Shown piece after piece: positions 7,929-17,372 of a DNA stretch of 64,000 nucleotides. Source of the DNA: Christiangramia portivictoriae DSM 23547. Lineage in GTDB: Bacteria; Bacteroidota; Bacteroidia; Flavobacteriales; Flavobacteriaceae. Location: NCBI RefSeq assembly GCF_000423045.1, contig NZ_AUHF01000001.1, forward strand, positions 434,001-498,000. The letters are read 5' to 3'. Under the pieces are notes generated by a model that ran no database searches, was not told where the DNA came from, and was given only the letters and a program-made list of their open reading frames with translations. Numbering within the stretch: position 1 is the first letter of the stretch; each line of letters starts with the position of its first letter. The position numbers and the translations under genes were made by a program.

Positions 7929-7943
7929 ACCGGGCCGTCCGGT
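7929..7943 (-). terminator. Short GC-rich hairpin after hup
   Basis: ACCGG and CCGGT pair across a 5-base loop, eight bases past the hup stop. The following minus-strand bases (CTTTCC) are a poor U tract. It may be a weak terminator or a processing hairpin that sets the ratio of hup to the downstream small gene. Confidence 0.4.
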
Positions 7944-7951
7944 ATTTCAAT

Positions 7952-8242
7952 TTACTTTACCTCAACATTTGATTTAACTCCTTCTACAAAAATCTTTGCA
8001 GGTTTAAATGCAGGAATGTTGTGAGCAGGAATTTTAATGGTCGTGTTCTTGGAAATGTTTCTTCCAGTTTTTTCAGCTCTGGTCTTCACAACAAAACTTC
8101 CAAAACCACGAAGATAAACGTTATCTCCACTTTCCAGTGAAGTTTTAACCTCATCCATAAAAGATTCTATAGTAGCTTGTACGTCTGCCTTTTCCATTCC
8201 CAGTTTTTCTGAAATGTTTGCTACAATATCTGCTTTCGTCAT
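7952..8242 (-). CDS. hup: HU-family DNA-binding protein
   Basis: Dimeric nucleoid protein that binds and bends DNA. The 96-residue protein has the two N-terminal helices (TKADIVANISEKLG), the GFGSF turn, and the DNA-gripping beta arm ending IPAHNIPAFKPAK. Length and spacing are typical of HU/IHF. Expressed from a strong-looking promoter about 50 bases upstream. HU rather than IHF is assumed from the single gene; sequence alone does not decide it. Confidence 0.93.
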   Translation of the reverse strand: MTKADIVANISEKLGMEKADVQATIESFMDEVKTSLESGDNVYLRGFGSFVVKTRAEKTGRNISKNTTIKIPAHNIPAFKPAKIFVEGVKSNVEVK

Positions 8243-8290
8243 TTTCGTGCTATTTAAATTTAATTATTGGGGTTCAATTTTTCAAGGGGG

Positions 8291-8323
8291 CAAATATAAG
8301 AATTAAATCTGCAATATTTCAAA
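8291..8323 (-). promoter_or_regulatory. Promoter of hup
   Basis: On the minus strand TTTG (8320-8323), 21 bases, then TATATTTG (8291-8298) followed by C: a complete Bacteroidota consensus. It lies 49 bases before the hup ATG. Confidence 0.62.
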
Positions 8324-8382
8324 CCTAATTCACTAATAATTACGGAATAAACCTCTATTATTGCGGAGATTCATAATTTACT

Positions 8383-9435
8383 ATGGTTTTTTCCAAAAGA
8401 CTGAAGCAATGGTACTTGCAAAATAAACGCGACTTACCATGGAGATCTACTCAGGATCCCTATAAAATCTGGCTTAGTGAAATAATAATGCAGCAAACCC
8501 GGGTGGAACAGGGCTTGCCTTACTACCTGCGATTTACCGAGGTGTATCCAAACGTTCATGCGCTGGCAAATGCCCCGGAGCAGGAGGTGTTGAAATTATG
8601 GCAGGGACTGGGTTATTATTCAAGAGCAAGGAACCTTCACGCTACAGCGATCAAGGTTTCTAAGGAGCTTCAGGGTAACTTCCCAGATCATTATAAAGAA
8701 TTGAAGACCTTAAAAGGTGTTGGAGATTACACCGCCAGTGCAATTGCATCTTTTTGTTATAACGAACCGGTTGCTGTTGTAGATGGGAATGTGTACCGGG
8801 TGTTATCCAGAGTCTTCGGGGTAGAAACTCCTATTAATAGTACTACCGGAGTCAAAGAATTCAAAGCCCTTGCACAGGAACTTATAGATAAGGAAGATCC
8901 GGCTACCTTTAACCAGGCGATCATGGAATTTGGCGCTATACAATGTAAACCCCAGAATCCGCTATGTGAGACCTGCCCTTTTAACGACATATGTCTGGCG
9001 CTAAAAAATGATAAAATTAAAGAGCTGCCTGTAAAACTCAAAAAGACAAAGATCAGGCATCGTTACTTTAATTATATAGTACCACACTTCAGGCATGAGC
9101 AGACCATTCTGGAAGAAAGAACTGGGAAAGGTATCTGGTCTGGACTGTATCAGTTTCCATTGGTTGAAACCAGCAAACCTGCAGGGGAGGAAGAGCTTAT
9201 TAATACGCAAAACTTTCAGCAGCTAGTAGATGGCGAAAATTTTCTGCTAAGTATATATAATGAGAAGGAAGTAGTGCATAAATTATCGCATCAACACCTG
9301 CATACAACTTTCTGGAACCTAATAATTGACGTGGAAAATGATGAAACCATTAGTTTTAATGAGCTTCAGGATTATCCAGTTCCAGTACTTATAGAAAATT
9401 TTTTAAATGAGTTCCTTCCGGAGGAATATAAATAG
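8383..9435 (+). CDS. mutY: A/G-specific adenine DNA glycosylase
   Basis: Removes adenine mispaired with 8-oxoguanine in DNA base excision repair. The 350-residue protein has the glycosylase core with Glu33 (SEIIMQQT), the helix-hairpin-helix LKGVGDYTASA and catalytic Asp134 (VVDGNV). The [4Fe-4S] ligands are Cys188, Cys195, Cys198 and Cys204 in the pattern C-x6-C-x2-C-x5-C. The NUDIX-like C-terminal domain that recognises 8-oxoG follows from about residue 225, with a SHQHLHTTFW landmark. First gene of the mutY-ssb-gldE-gldD run, an order I recall from other Flavobacteriaceae. Confidence 0.96.
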   Translation: MVFSKRLKQWYLQNKRDLPWRSTQDPYKIWLSEIIMQQTRVEQGLPYYLRFTEVYPNVHALANAPEQEVLKLWQGLGYYSRARNLHATAIKVSKELQGNFPDHYKELKTLKGVGDYTASAIASFCYNEPVAVVDGNVYRVLSRVFGVETPINSTTGVKEFKALAQELIDKEDPATFNQAIMEFGAIQCKPQNPLCETCPFNDICLALKNDKIKELPVKLKKTKIRHRYFNYIVPHFRHEQTILEERTGKGIWSGLYQFPLVETSKPAGEEELINTQNFQQLVDGENFLLSIYNEKEVVHKLSHQHLHTTFWNLIIDVENDETISFNELQDYPVPVLIENFLNEFLPEEYK

Positions 9436-9446
9436 AAGCTTGTTTA

Positions 9447-9454
9447 TATCTTTG
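9447..9454 (+). promoter_or_regulatory. Candidate -7 box of the ssb promoter
   Basis: TATCTTTG followed by C is a perfect TAnnTTTGC box. A clear TTTG is missing at -33. It would give ssb a leader of about 85 bases and allow expression independent of mutY. Confidence 0.45.
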
Positions 9455-9543
9455 CCCGTTTTTGTCTTAGTGGCGGGAAAAAATTAGTATTTTAGAATAA
9501 ATTTAGTCTTAATAAGCCGCAACTGGCTTTAAATATTTTGGAG

Positions 9544-10026
9544 ATGACAGGTACATTGAACAAGGTAATGTTGATTGGACATACAGGAGATGACGTGAAA
9601 ATGCATTATTTTGAAGGTGGTGGATCGCTGGGGCGCTTCCCGATTGCTACTAACGAAAGCTATACCAATAAGACAACTGGTGAGCGTGTGACCAATACTG
9701 AATGGCACAATGTGGTAGTAAGGAACAAAGCTGCAGAGATCTGCGAAAAATACCTGAAGAAAGGAGACAAGGTTTATATCGAAGGTAGAATCAAGACTAG
9801 AAAATGGCAGGATGATTCGGGTAGCGAGCGCTATTCAACAGAAATTCATTGTACAGAATTTACATTTCTCACTCCCAAGAATGAAAGTTCTGCAGAGCCA
9901 ACTGCGGGAAATTCACAAATGGGTCAGAATAGGGCTATGCAACAACAGCAGTCTGTAACCCAAAATCCGGGAAGTAGAAATGAACCTTATAACCAGACAG
10001 AAGAAGAGGACGATCTGCCCTTCTAA
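9544..10026 (+). CDS. ssb: Single-stranded DNA-binding protein
   Basis: Protects single-stranded DNA in replication, repair and recombination. The OB fold covers about residues 1-110 (LNKVMLIGHTGDDVK, EWHNVVVRNKAAEICEKYLKKGDKVYIEGR). A Gln/Asn-rich linker leads to the acidic tip EEEDDLPF, the docking site for partner proteins. The ATG at 9544 gives 160 residues and the standard N-terminus TGTLNKV; an in-frame TTG six bases earlier is less likely. Confidence 0.96.
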   Translation: MTGTLNKVMLIGHTGDDVKMHYFEGGGSLGRFPIATNESYTNKTTGERVTNTEWHNVVVRNKAAEICEKYLKKGDKVYIEGRIKTRKWQDDSGSERYSTEIHCTEFTFLTPKNESSAEPTAGNSQMGQNRAMQQQQSVTQNPGSRNEPYNQTEEEDDLPF

Positions 10027-10047
10027 GTTTAACTAAAATTTCAGCCT

Positions 10048-11370
10048 TTGGATTCGGAACCTCCCAGTTTGCTTTTGTTTCTAGCCTCAATGGGAATTAC
10101 CCAGCTTATCAGCCTGGTTACCTTATTTGTGCTCTTATTATGCTCTGCGATGATCTCTGGAGCAGAAGTAGCTTTCTTTTCCCTTACTCCCGCTAATTTT
10201 ATTACTGAAGATGGGAAGAGGTCTAAGACTCAGAATATAGTTATCAGCCTGCTTGAAAAACCTAAAAAACTACTGGCTACGATTCTGGTAGCCAACAATT
10301 TTATCAATATTGCCATTGTCCTGCTGTTTGATAGTCTCACAGATGACATCTTCGGAAGGATGAATACCACCTATTTCGGGGTCGATCTTCGATTTATTTT
10401 TGAAGTTGGTGTAGTGACATTTTTGATCTTACTCTTCGGAGAAATTCTTCCGAAGGTATATGCCAGCAGAAACAAGGTGCAATTTTCTAATTTCATGGCG
10501 TATCCCATCAATGTGCTGGACACGCTTTTTTCACCTTTAAGTACTCCAATGAGGGCTGTTACGCTCTATTTTCATGATAAGTTCGGGAAACAACGTTCTT
10601 TTATTAGCATAGATCATCTTTCCCAGGCACTCGAACTTACCAGCGAAGAAGATACTACTCGGGAAGAACAGAAGATTCTGCAGGGCATCGTAAGTTTTGG
10701 AAATACAGACACCAAGCAGGTGATGCGCCCAAGAATGGACATTTTTGCCCTTAATGAAGAAAGTCCTTACGACGAAATAATTCCTGAGATCATCGAAAAC
10801 GGGTATTCCAGGATTCCTGTTTTTCGTGAAAATGTAGATAACGTCATTGGCATCTTATATATCAAAGATCTTTTACCATACCTGAATGAGAAGAAATTCG
10901 TCTGGACGAGTTTGCTTCGTGAACCTTACTTTGTTCCGGAGAATAAAAAACTGGATGATCTTCTCAACGATTTTAAAAACAAAAAAAACCATCTTGCTAT
11001 AGTTGTGGATGAGTATGGAGGAACCAGCGGACTCATTTCCCTGGAAGATATCATTGAAGAGATTGTAGGTGATATTAGTGACGAGTTTGATGATGAAGAT
11101 CTCATTTACTCCAAGCTGGATGAAAATAACTTCGTCTTTGAAGGGAAGACTCCGCTAAAAGATTTTTACAAGATCACCAGAATTGAAGATCCAGCTGTAT
11201 TCGAGGATCAAAAAGGAGAGGCAGATACTTTAGCTGGATTCCTGCTCGAAATTTCGGGAGGCTTTCCGAAGAAAAATGACGAGATCATATTTTTAAATTA
11301 TACGTTCTCCATCGAAGTCATAGACGATAAAAGGATCAAGCAAATCAAGCTAAATATTGCTCCTGTATGA
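10048..11370 (+). CDS. gldE: Gliding motility-associated membrane protein GldE (CorC/HlyC-type)
   Basis: A 440-residue inner-membrane protein. Order: DUF21/CNNM membrane domain with three or four segments (about residues 15-170), paired CBS domains (about 205-335; RPRMDIFAL and VVDEYGGTSGLIS), and a C-terminal CorC_HlyC domain (about 350-435; GFLLEISGGFPKK). In Flavobacterium, GldE is linked to GldD and its overexpression can compensate for some gldD defects. Start is TTG at 10048, giving the N-terminus DSEPPSLL, which I recall from GldE proteins. It overlaps gldD by four bases (ATGA). Confidence 0.9.
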   Translation: MDSEPPSLLLFLASMGITQLISLVTLFVLLLCSAMISGAEVAFFSLTPANFITEDGKRSKTQNIVISLLEKPKKLLATILVANNFINIAIVLLFDSLTDDIFGRMNTTYFGVDLRFIFEVGVVTFLILLFGEILPKVYASRNKVQFSNFMAYPINVLDTLFSPLSTPMRAVTLYFHDKFGKQRSFISIDHLSQALELTSEEDTTREEQKILQGIVSFGNTDTKQVMRPRMDIFALNEESPYDEIIPEIIENGYSRIPVFRENVDNVIGILYIKDLLPYLNEKKFVWTSLLREPYFVPENKKLDDLLNDFKNKKNHLAIVVDEYGGTSGLISLEDIIEEIVGDISDEFDDEDLIYSKLDENNFVFEGKTPLKDFYKITRIEDPAVFEDQKGEADTLAGFLLEISGGFPKKNDEIIFLNYTFSIEVIDDKRIKQIKLNIAPV

Positions 11371-11927
11371 GAAAACTGTGGTTTATAGTAGGTCTTCTGT
11401 TTTTATTCGCTTCCTGCCAGGATGAAGTGCAGCCAAAACCAAAAGCGTTCCTCGCCCTGGATTATCCAGAGGCCAGTTATGAGCAGATGAATATTGGCTG
11501 CCCGTACAGATTTGATAAAAACATGGATGCTCGAATATCGCCTTCCAGGAACAAAATTCCTTGTTGGATCAATATTAATTATGATTCAATGAATGGGGTG
11601 ATCTTTCTTACATATCAGCCTGTTCGTGGGAATCTCGATTCTTTACTTACCGATGCTCAAAAACTACCTTTACAGCATACTGTAAAAGCAGATGCCATAG
11701 AAGGTGATGTGTACATGAACGACCTGCATAAAACCTATGGAATGTTATATGAAGTGGAGGGTAACGCTGCCTCGCAGGCGCAGTTCTATCTAACAGATAG
11801 TACAAAACATTTTATCACAGGTTCTGTATACTTTAATAGTTTGCCAAACTACGATTCCATAGTGCCCGCAGCCAATTACCTCAAAAAGGATATCCGCGTC
11901 CTGATGGAAAGTCTTCAATGGAATTGA
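11367..11927 (+). CDS. gldD: Gliding motility lipoprotein GldD
   Basis: A 186-residue lipoprotein needed for gliding motility in Flavobacterium johnsoniae; related to type IX secretion-dependent motility. The signal peptide ends at Cys17 (LFASCQDE). The mature N-terminus PKPKAFLALDYPEASYE and the CPYRF segment are family landmarks. It overlaps gldE by four bases, as in other flavobacteria. The gldD and gldE pair does not itself prove that this organism glides; many non-gliding relatives keep it. Confidence 0.92.
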   Translation: MRKLWFIVGLLFLFASCQDEVQPKPKAFLALDYPEASYEQMNIGCPYRFDKNMDARISPSRNKIPCWININYDSMNGVIFLTYQPVRGNLDSLLTDAQKLPLQHTVKADAIEGDVYMNDLHKTYGMLYEVEGNAASQAQFYLTDSTKHFITGSVYFNSLPNYDSIVPAANYLKKDIRVLMESLQWN

Positions 11928-12014
11928 TAAGTTTTTAACAACCCTTTGGCTAAAAAGTCAATTATCTAGTTAAAAATACCTTATATTGTTAATGTAACCA
12001 TAAACACATTAATT

Positions 12015-14993
12015 ATGAGGCAATTTTGTTTGATATCTCTCAGGTTAATTCTTTTCCTGCTTACCCCAGTCGTCCTCTGCGCACAGGAGGTGCTGGAAGG
12101 TAAGACTATTAACGAAGCCACCGGTGAAGTGGTGCCATTTGTTAATGTCATCGAGAAAGGAACCACCAATGGGACCACCAGTGATTTTGATGGGAATTAC
12201 AGCATCAGTGTAGCTTCACTTCCCACGACTTTAGTCTTTTCTTACCTGGGATTTGAAACCCAGGAAATCAGAGTGACCTCTAATTCCCCCATGACGATCC
12301 AGTTTGTGCAATCTTCAGCTACCCTCGATGAAGTGGTGGTTACAGGGTTGGCAACCTCAGTAAAAAGAGCGAACGCGGCGAATGCCGTGTCATCCCTCTC
12401 TGCAAGTGAAATATCAGGTAGAACGCCTCCTCCAACGCTTGATGGAGCATTATATGGAAAATTCGCCGGAGCCACAGTAAGTGCCAACTCAGGTGCTCCT
12501 GGTGGAGGTTTATCGGTCAAACTTCGTGGTGCGACCTCTATTCAGGGGAATACACAGCCACTTTATATTATCGATGGGGTTTATATAGACAACAGTTCGA
12601 TTGCGGCCGGCCTTAACATCGTTTCTGCAGCCGCCGCCGGTGGTAGCGCCTCCAACCAGGACAACCCCTCTAACAGGATCGCAGATATCAACCCTGAAGA
12701 TATTGCTAATATCGAAATTCTAAAAGGTGCATCTGCCGCAGCGATCTACGGTTCCAGAGCCGCCGCCGGGGTGGTCATCATCACCACTAAAAAAGGTAAG
12801 GCTGGAGAAACTATTTTCAATTTCTCCCAGGCTACAGGCTGGACAGAAGTAAACAACCTTTTGGGTCTTCGTGATTATAATGAGCAGCGCGTACGCGATA
12901 GCTTTGGAGATGATGCCGCAGTAAGCTTCCTGGAAGCCCAGCAGGAAGGAAGGCTTGTGGATTATGAAAAAGAGATCTTCGGAGAAAAAGGACTTATAAG
13001 TATCACGAACTTCAGTATGAGCGGAGGTAGTGAGAAAACCCGGTTTTATACCGGTATCACACATAACGATGAGGAAGGTATCGTTAAAGGAACAGGTTAC
13101 AAGAAAACTTCGCTTCGATTGAATCTTGATCACAGACCAACCGACTTTATCAAGCTTGGACTAAGTTCCAGTTACGCACATTCATCTGCGAACAGAGGTT
13201 TTTTCAATAACGATAATTCAGGAACCACCATTGGGGTAACGCTTACCGGAACCACGCCATGGCTTGAACTTTTTCCGAATGAAGATGGGGTCTATCCAGA
13301 CAATCCAGCTGGGGCTTCCAATCCTCTGCAAACCAGAGACCAGGTTCGTAACAATGAAACCGTGAATAGATTTATTGTTGGTGGAACTGCCAATGTTGAT
13401 CTATATACTGCAGAAAGCTCTAATCTCGAATTGATCCTTCGCGGAGGTCTTGATTTCTACGGACTCAAAACCAGGGCGATATTCCCAAAATCTTTACAAT
13501 TTCAGAAGCCATCGAATGGTGGACTGAATGGGGTTGCGGTTCAGGGTGATACCCAGAATAAGAATTATAACCTTTCAGCTTTCCTGGTGCATAATTATTT
13601 TACCGGAAATGATCTGAACTTTCGTACTCAGGCCGGTGTAACCCGGGAGAACTTTGACAGGAATACTCAATTGATCTCAGCTACCGGACTTGTTGCTTCT
13701 GAAACTAATGTTGATCAGGCCGCAAATACTGGCGTGAATCAAACAAGATTGTTGCAGGAAGATTCTGGTTTCTTTGTTCAGGAAGAGGTGAATTTTCAGG
13801 ATAAAGTAATCGCAACGGTAGGTCTTAGAGGTGATAAATCTTCTAACAATGGTGATGCGAATGAGCTATATTACTATCCAAAAGCATCTGTCGCTGTAAA
13901 TCTCAACGAATTTGGATTCTGGAACGAAAACAGCCCATGGAGCCAGTTCAAACTAAGAGCTGCATACGGAGAGGCTGGAAATTTCCCGCCATTTGGAGCT
14001 CTTTTTACTTCTTATAATACCTTTTCTACAGATGGATTGCTGGGGATTAGTTTGATTGGAGTACGTGGAGATCGTGATCTTGAGTCTGAGAGACAAAAAG
14101 AACTTGAGTTTGGTACTGATGTTAGCTTCTTCAACAACAGGCTTAACTTTTCTGCCACCTATTATATCAAAACCATCGAAAATCTTATACTTCAGGCTTC
14201 TCTCGAACCTTCAACTGGATTTACCAGTGAATTTGTGAATGCCGGGGAATTAAGAAACCGTGGTATAGAATTGACTCTTGATGCAGTTCCTGTGGCTACA
14301 GAAGATTTTACCTGGAATCTTGGTGTAAATTTCTATAAGAACACTTCAGAAATTACCAGGCTTGATGTAGATCCTTTTAATATTGGAGCATTTGGAGCAA
14401 CCCTGGGAACCTTCAGAATTGAAGAAGGATCGAGCGCTACTCAAATCGTTGGGATTGGACCAAATCCTGGTGAGAACGGATTTCAGAAGTTTGGAGATGC
14501 CGAGCCAGATTTTCAAATGGGTTTTAACTCCCAGTTGATCTATAAGAATTTTGATCTATCCTTTGTATGGCAATGGAAAAATGGAGGCGAGAATGTGAAT
14601 CTTACAACCTTGTTGACAGATCTGAATGGAACCAGTCATGATTATGATACCGTAGATCTTGATCCAGACGGTCAGGTTGGAAATGGACCATATAGGGTGA
14701 GTCAGTTAGGATCTTCCGCTGAGGTTTTTGTAGAAGATGCTTCTTATTTAAGAATGCGTGAGCTTGGTTTATACTATAATATTCCTGCGGAAGTTTACGA
14801 CGATTTCCTAAATGGCTCGATCGATAATATCAAACTTGGATTCTCGGGAACCAACCTTATCAACATTTTTGATTACAATAGTTACGATCCTGAAGTATCC
14901 AACTTTGGAGCAAACGGAATTTTTACCGGGGTTGATGTTACGCCATTCCCTTCTTCTAAAAGATTTCTTTTTCACTTAGCAGTTAATTTTTAA
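12015..14993 (+). CDS. SusC/RagA-family TonB-linked outer membrane receptor
   Basis: A 992-residue outer-membrane importer driven by TonB. Order: signal peptide ending about residue 23 (LCAQ), carboxypeptidase-like beta-sandwich (about 26-110; GKTINEATGEVVPFVNV and DFDGNYSI), plug domain (about 115-250; LDEVVVTG, TLDGALYGKFAGA, PLYIIDGVYID, IEILKGASAAAIYGSRAA), then the 22-strand barrel ending in an aromatic residue (FHLAVNF). The SusD partner starts seven bases after its stop. No carbohydrate-active enzyme or sensor gene lies beside it, so the substrate cannot be inferred; protein or peptide import is as likely as glycan import. Confidence 0.96.
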   Translation: MRQFCLISLRLILFLLTPVVLCAQEVLEGKTINEATGEVVPFVNVIEKGTTNGTTSDFDGNYSISVASLPTTLVFSYLGFETQEIRVTSNSPMTIQFVQSSATLDEVVVTGLATSVKRANAANAVSSLSASEISGRTPPPTLDGALYGKFAGATVSANSGAPGGGLSVKLRGATSIQGNTQPLYIIDGVYIDNSSIAAGLNIVSAAAAGGSASNQDNPSNRIADINPEDIANIEILKGASAAAIYGSRAAAGVVIITTKKGKAGETIFNFSQATGWTEVNNLLGLRDYNEQRVRDSFGDDAAVSFLEAQQEGRLVDYEKEIFGEKGLISITNFSMSGGSEKTRFYTGITHNDEEGIVKGTGYKKTSLRLNLDHRPTDFIKLGLSSSYAHSSANRGFFNNDNSGTTIGVTLTGTTPWLELFPNEDGVYPDNPAGASNPLQTRDQVRNNETVNRFIVGGTANVDLYTAESSNLELILRGGLDFYGLKTRAIFPKSLQFQKPSNGGLNGVAVQGDTQNKNYNLSAFLVHNYFTGNDLNFRTQAGVTRENFDRNTQLISATGLVASETNVDQAANTGVNQTRLLQEDSGFFVQEEVNFQDKVIATVGLRGDKSSNNGDANELYYYPKASVAVNLNEFGFWNENSPWSQFKLRAAYGEAGNFPPFGALFTSYNTFSTDGLLGISLIGVRGDRDLESERQKELEFGTDVSFFNNRLNFSATYYIKTIENLILQASLEPSTGFTSEFVNAGELRNRGIELTLDAVPVATEDFTWNLGVNFYKNTSEITRLDVDPFNIGAFGATLGTFRIEEGSSATQIVGIGPNPGENGFQKFGDAEPDFQMGFNSQLIYKNFDLSFVWQWKNGGENVNLTTLLTDLNGTSHDYDTVDLDPDGQVGNGPYRVSQLGSSAEVFVEDASYLRMRELGLYYNIPAEVYDDFLNGSIDNIKLGFSGTNLINIFDYNSYDPEVSNFGANGIFTGVDVTPFPSSKRFLFHLAVNF

Positions 14994-15000
14994 TACGTAG

Positions 15001-16329
15001 ATGATGAAAAATACATTAACTAAAATATTCATACTCTTCTTTTTAATTAGCGGTTTTCAAGCCTGCGACGTTGAAGAGTTTTCAGATCTCAATAACCCGG
15101 AAGTAGATGCTTTCAGGGATAATCTCACCAGGGGTGATCTTCAGGATCTTGTTGGCGGTGTGCTCTACAGTATGCGTGTTAGACTTGGTACTTACTACGA
15201 TGATCTTGGGGTAATAGGCAGGGAATACTGGAGATTTTCCAGTTCAGATCCGCGATTTACTGCAGATTTACTAGGAAAAGAGAATGCGGTACTGGATAAC
15301 AATACTTTTTATATTACCAATCCATGGGCAGCCAGGTACAGAACTGTGAAAAACGTCAATTTAATTCTAGAATTCATAGATGGCCAGGACGTTTCAGCTC
15401 AATTTACAGACTTAGAGATTAGCGCTACCAAAGGTTTTTTAAAGACCGTGAAAGCTTATGAATTATTGCTGAATTTAAATCTAACTTACCAGAATGGGAT
15501 TAGAGTTGATGTGGCAGATGAAAATAATTTAGGGCCTTTCCTGGGTTATGACGCAGCATTGAGTGCGATACGGGCTTTACTTGATGAGGCAGCAGCAGAT
15601 CTTCAAAATGGTGGCGATTCGTATCCATTCACCCTTACTTCAGGATTTGCAGGCTTTAGTAGTCCAGGTTCATTCCTGGAGGCAAATAAGGCGATAGCAG
15701 CAAGAGTAGCCGCATATCAGGAAGATTTTCCTGCGGTTCTGGATTACCTGGAAGATAGTTTCCTTACTCTGGATGCTTCCATGCTTGATGAGGGTATTTA
15801 TTACAACTTCAGTGCAGACCAGACAGATATTTTAAATCCAATGTTCTTTCCAGTAGAGGCTTCTACTGCGGGAGCAAGGATCGTACAGCCAGATTTTGTA
15901 ACCGATGCCGAGGAAGGCGATGAGCGACTAAATAAAATAGCCCAGCGAAGTGAATCCCTTACCTTTGATTTTCTAACTGGAGATTACGCCGTTTTCAGGT
16001 ATACTTCTAATATCGATGCGATCCCGATTATCAGAAACGAGGAATTGATCCTTCTTTATGCGGAAGCAAATATTTATCAAAATCCTTCTGAAGCTGTTGC
16101 AGCTTTGAATTTGATCAGAAATTCAGCAGGACTGGATGATTATGATGGTGATTCTTCTGAAGCGTCCCTGATAGACGAGATGCTTATGCAAAGAAGGTAT
16201 TCCCTGTTCGCTGAAGGTCATCGCTGGCTGGACGTACGCAGGTATGATCGTTTGGATGAGTTGCCTATCGACAGGGAAGGGGATGATGTATTTGAGCAAT
16301 TTCCTATTCCGCTTACAGAAAACCAGTAA
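15001..16329 (+). CDS. SusD/RagB-family nutrient-binding outer membrane lipoprotein
   Basis: Surface lipoprotein that closes like a lid over the SusC barrel. The 442-residue protein has a signal peptide ending at Cys22 (GFQACDVEEF) and the helical TPR-like SusD fold; LNLIRNSAGLDDY and RRYSLFAEGHRWLDVRRY near the C-terminus are SusD signatures. It is shorter than many SusD proteins (450-600), as in small SusCD systems outside polysaccharide loci. Co-transcribed with the SusC gene; a strong terminator follows. Confidence 0.95.
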   Translation: MMKNTLTKIFILFFLISGFQACDVEEFSDLNNPEVDAFRDNLTRGDLQDLVGGVLYSMRVRLGTYYDDLGVIGREYWRFSSSDPRFTADLLGKENAVLDNNTFYITNPWAARYRTVKNVNLILEFIDGQDVSAQFTDLEISATKGFLKTVKAYELLLNLNLTYQNGIRVDVADENNLGPFLGYDAALSAIRALLDEAAADLQNGGDSYPFTLTSGFAGFSSPGSFLEANKAIAARVAAYQEDFPAVLDYLEDSFLTLDASMLDEGIYYNFSADQTDILNPMFFPVEASTAGARIVQPDFVTDAEEGDERLNKIAQRSESLTFDFLTGDYAVFRYTSNIDAIPIIRNEELILLYAEANIYQNPSEAVAALNLIRNSAGLDDYDGDSSEASLIDEMLMQRRYSLFAEGHRWLDVRRYDRLDELPIDREGDDVFEQFPIPLTENQ

Positions 16330-16347
16330 GTAACCTTTATTTCAGAT

Positions 16348-16380
16348 AAAAACCATCCTGTTTTGCAGGATGGTTTTTTT
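16348..16380 (+). terminator. Terminator of the SusC/SusD operon
   Basis: AACCATCCTG and CAGGATGGTT form a 10-bp stem with loop TTTTG, extended by A-T pairs and followed by a T run. It starts 19 bases after the SusD stop. Confidence 0.92.
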
Positions 16381-16430
16381 ATGCTTTCATAACATTTAAA
16401 AATTATCTTCGTCGCTCTAAAATTTCAGGT

Positions 16431-17327
16431 TTGAAAAACATAAAATGGATCTATCTCATCATTCTCTCCATTGTGTGGGGTAGCTCCTTTATCCTTATCA
16501 AAAAAGCACTTGTAGGATTGAGTCCTTTACAGGTTGGATCTTTCAGAATCATATTTGCTGCGCTGTTCCTGATATTCGTAGGCTTCCGAAGTTTGATGAA
16601 ACTGAATGCTAAACAATGGAAATGGATCATAATTTCAGGTTTTCTGGGTTCCTTCTTTCCGGTTTATTTTTTTGCTTTTGCTGAAACCGAAATCGACAGC
16701 GCCATCGCTTCCATCTTGAATGCAACCACCCCATTACTAACGCTGATCGTGGGAGCTGCTTTCTTTCGGGCTGTAGTTACACAGAACAAGATCACCGGCG
16801 TGATTATTGGCCTGCTGGGAACCTTCGGACTCATCCTTAGCGGGGCGAGTATCAATCCAGATCAGAATTACTTTTATAGCTTGCTGGTGATTATGGCAAC
16901 GGCATGTTATGCTGTAAACGTGAATATTCTCAAGACTAAAATGAGTGATATAAGTCCGCTTGGAATTACCGCAGGAAACTTTTTCGTGCTTTTATTCCCA
17001 GCATTTCTGATCCTTTATTTTTCAGGATTTTTTGATCTGGAGCCTATTACTACTGAAGTTGAATTATCCTTGGTCTATGTGGGCATACTTGGAATCATAG
17101 GAACAGGGGTGGCAATGATCATTTTCAATAAATTGATACAGATCTCAGATCCTGTATTTACTACCTCAGTTACTTATACTATTCCGGTTGTTGCGCTTGG
17201 ATGGGGAATGTTGGATGGAGAGGTCTTTAGTTTGTGGCAAATAGTCTCAGCAATGGTAATCCTGCTGGGTGTATTCATAGTGAATCGCTCAAGAAATATC
17301 ATCAGAAGAAGAAACAGCACCGAATAA
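16431..17327 (+). CDS. EamA/DMT-family transporter
   Basis: A 298-residue inner-membrane protein with about ten membrane segments in two EamA repeats (residues about 5-135 and 150-290). WGSSFILIKKAL near the N-terminus and the GIIGTGVAMIIFNKLIQ segment are typical of DMT/RhaT-like exporters. Substrates of such proteins (amino acids, metabolites) cannot be told from sequence. Start is TTG at 16431, directly before KNIKWIYL; no ATG suits. Isolated gene between two terminators. Confidence 0.9.
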   Translation: MKNIKWIYLIILSIVWGSSFILIKKALVGLSPLQVGSFRIIFAALFLIFVGFRSLMKLNAKQWKWIIISGFLGSFFPVYFFAFAETEIDSAIASILNATTPLLTLIVGAAFFRAVVTQNKITGVIIGLLGTFGLILSGASINPDQNYFYSLLVIMATACYAVNVNILKTKMSDISPLGITAGNFFVLLFPAFLILYFSGFFDLEPITTEVELSLVYVGILGIIGTGVAMIIFNKLIQISDPVFTTSVTYTIPVVALGWGMLDGEVFSLWQIVSAMVILLGVFIVNRSRNIIRRRNSTE

Positions 17328-17353
17328 AAAAAGCCCCGTTTCCAGGGCTTTTA
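17326..17353. terminator. Bidirectional terminator between the DMT transporter and M16 protease genes
   Basis: AAAAGCCC and GGGCTTTT pair around an 8-base loop, with A and T runs at either side. It serves two convergent genes. Confidence 0.88.
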
Positions 17354-17372
17354 TACTCTTCAGAAGAAATAA

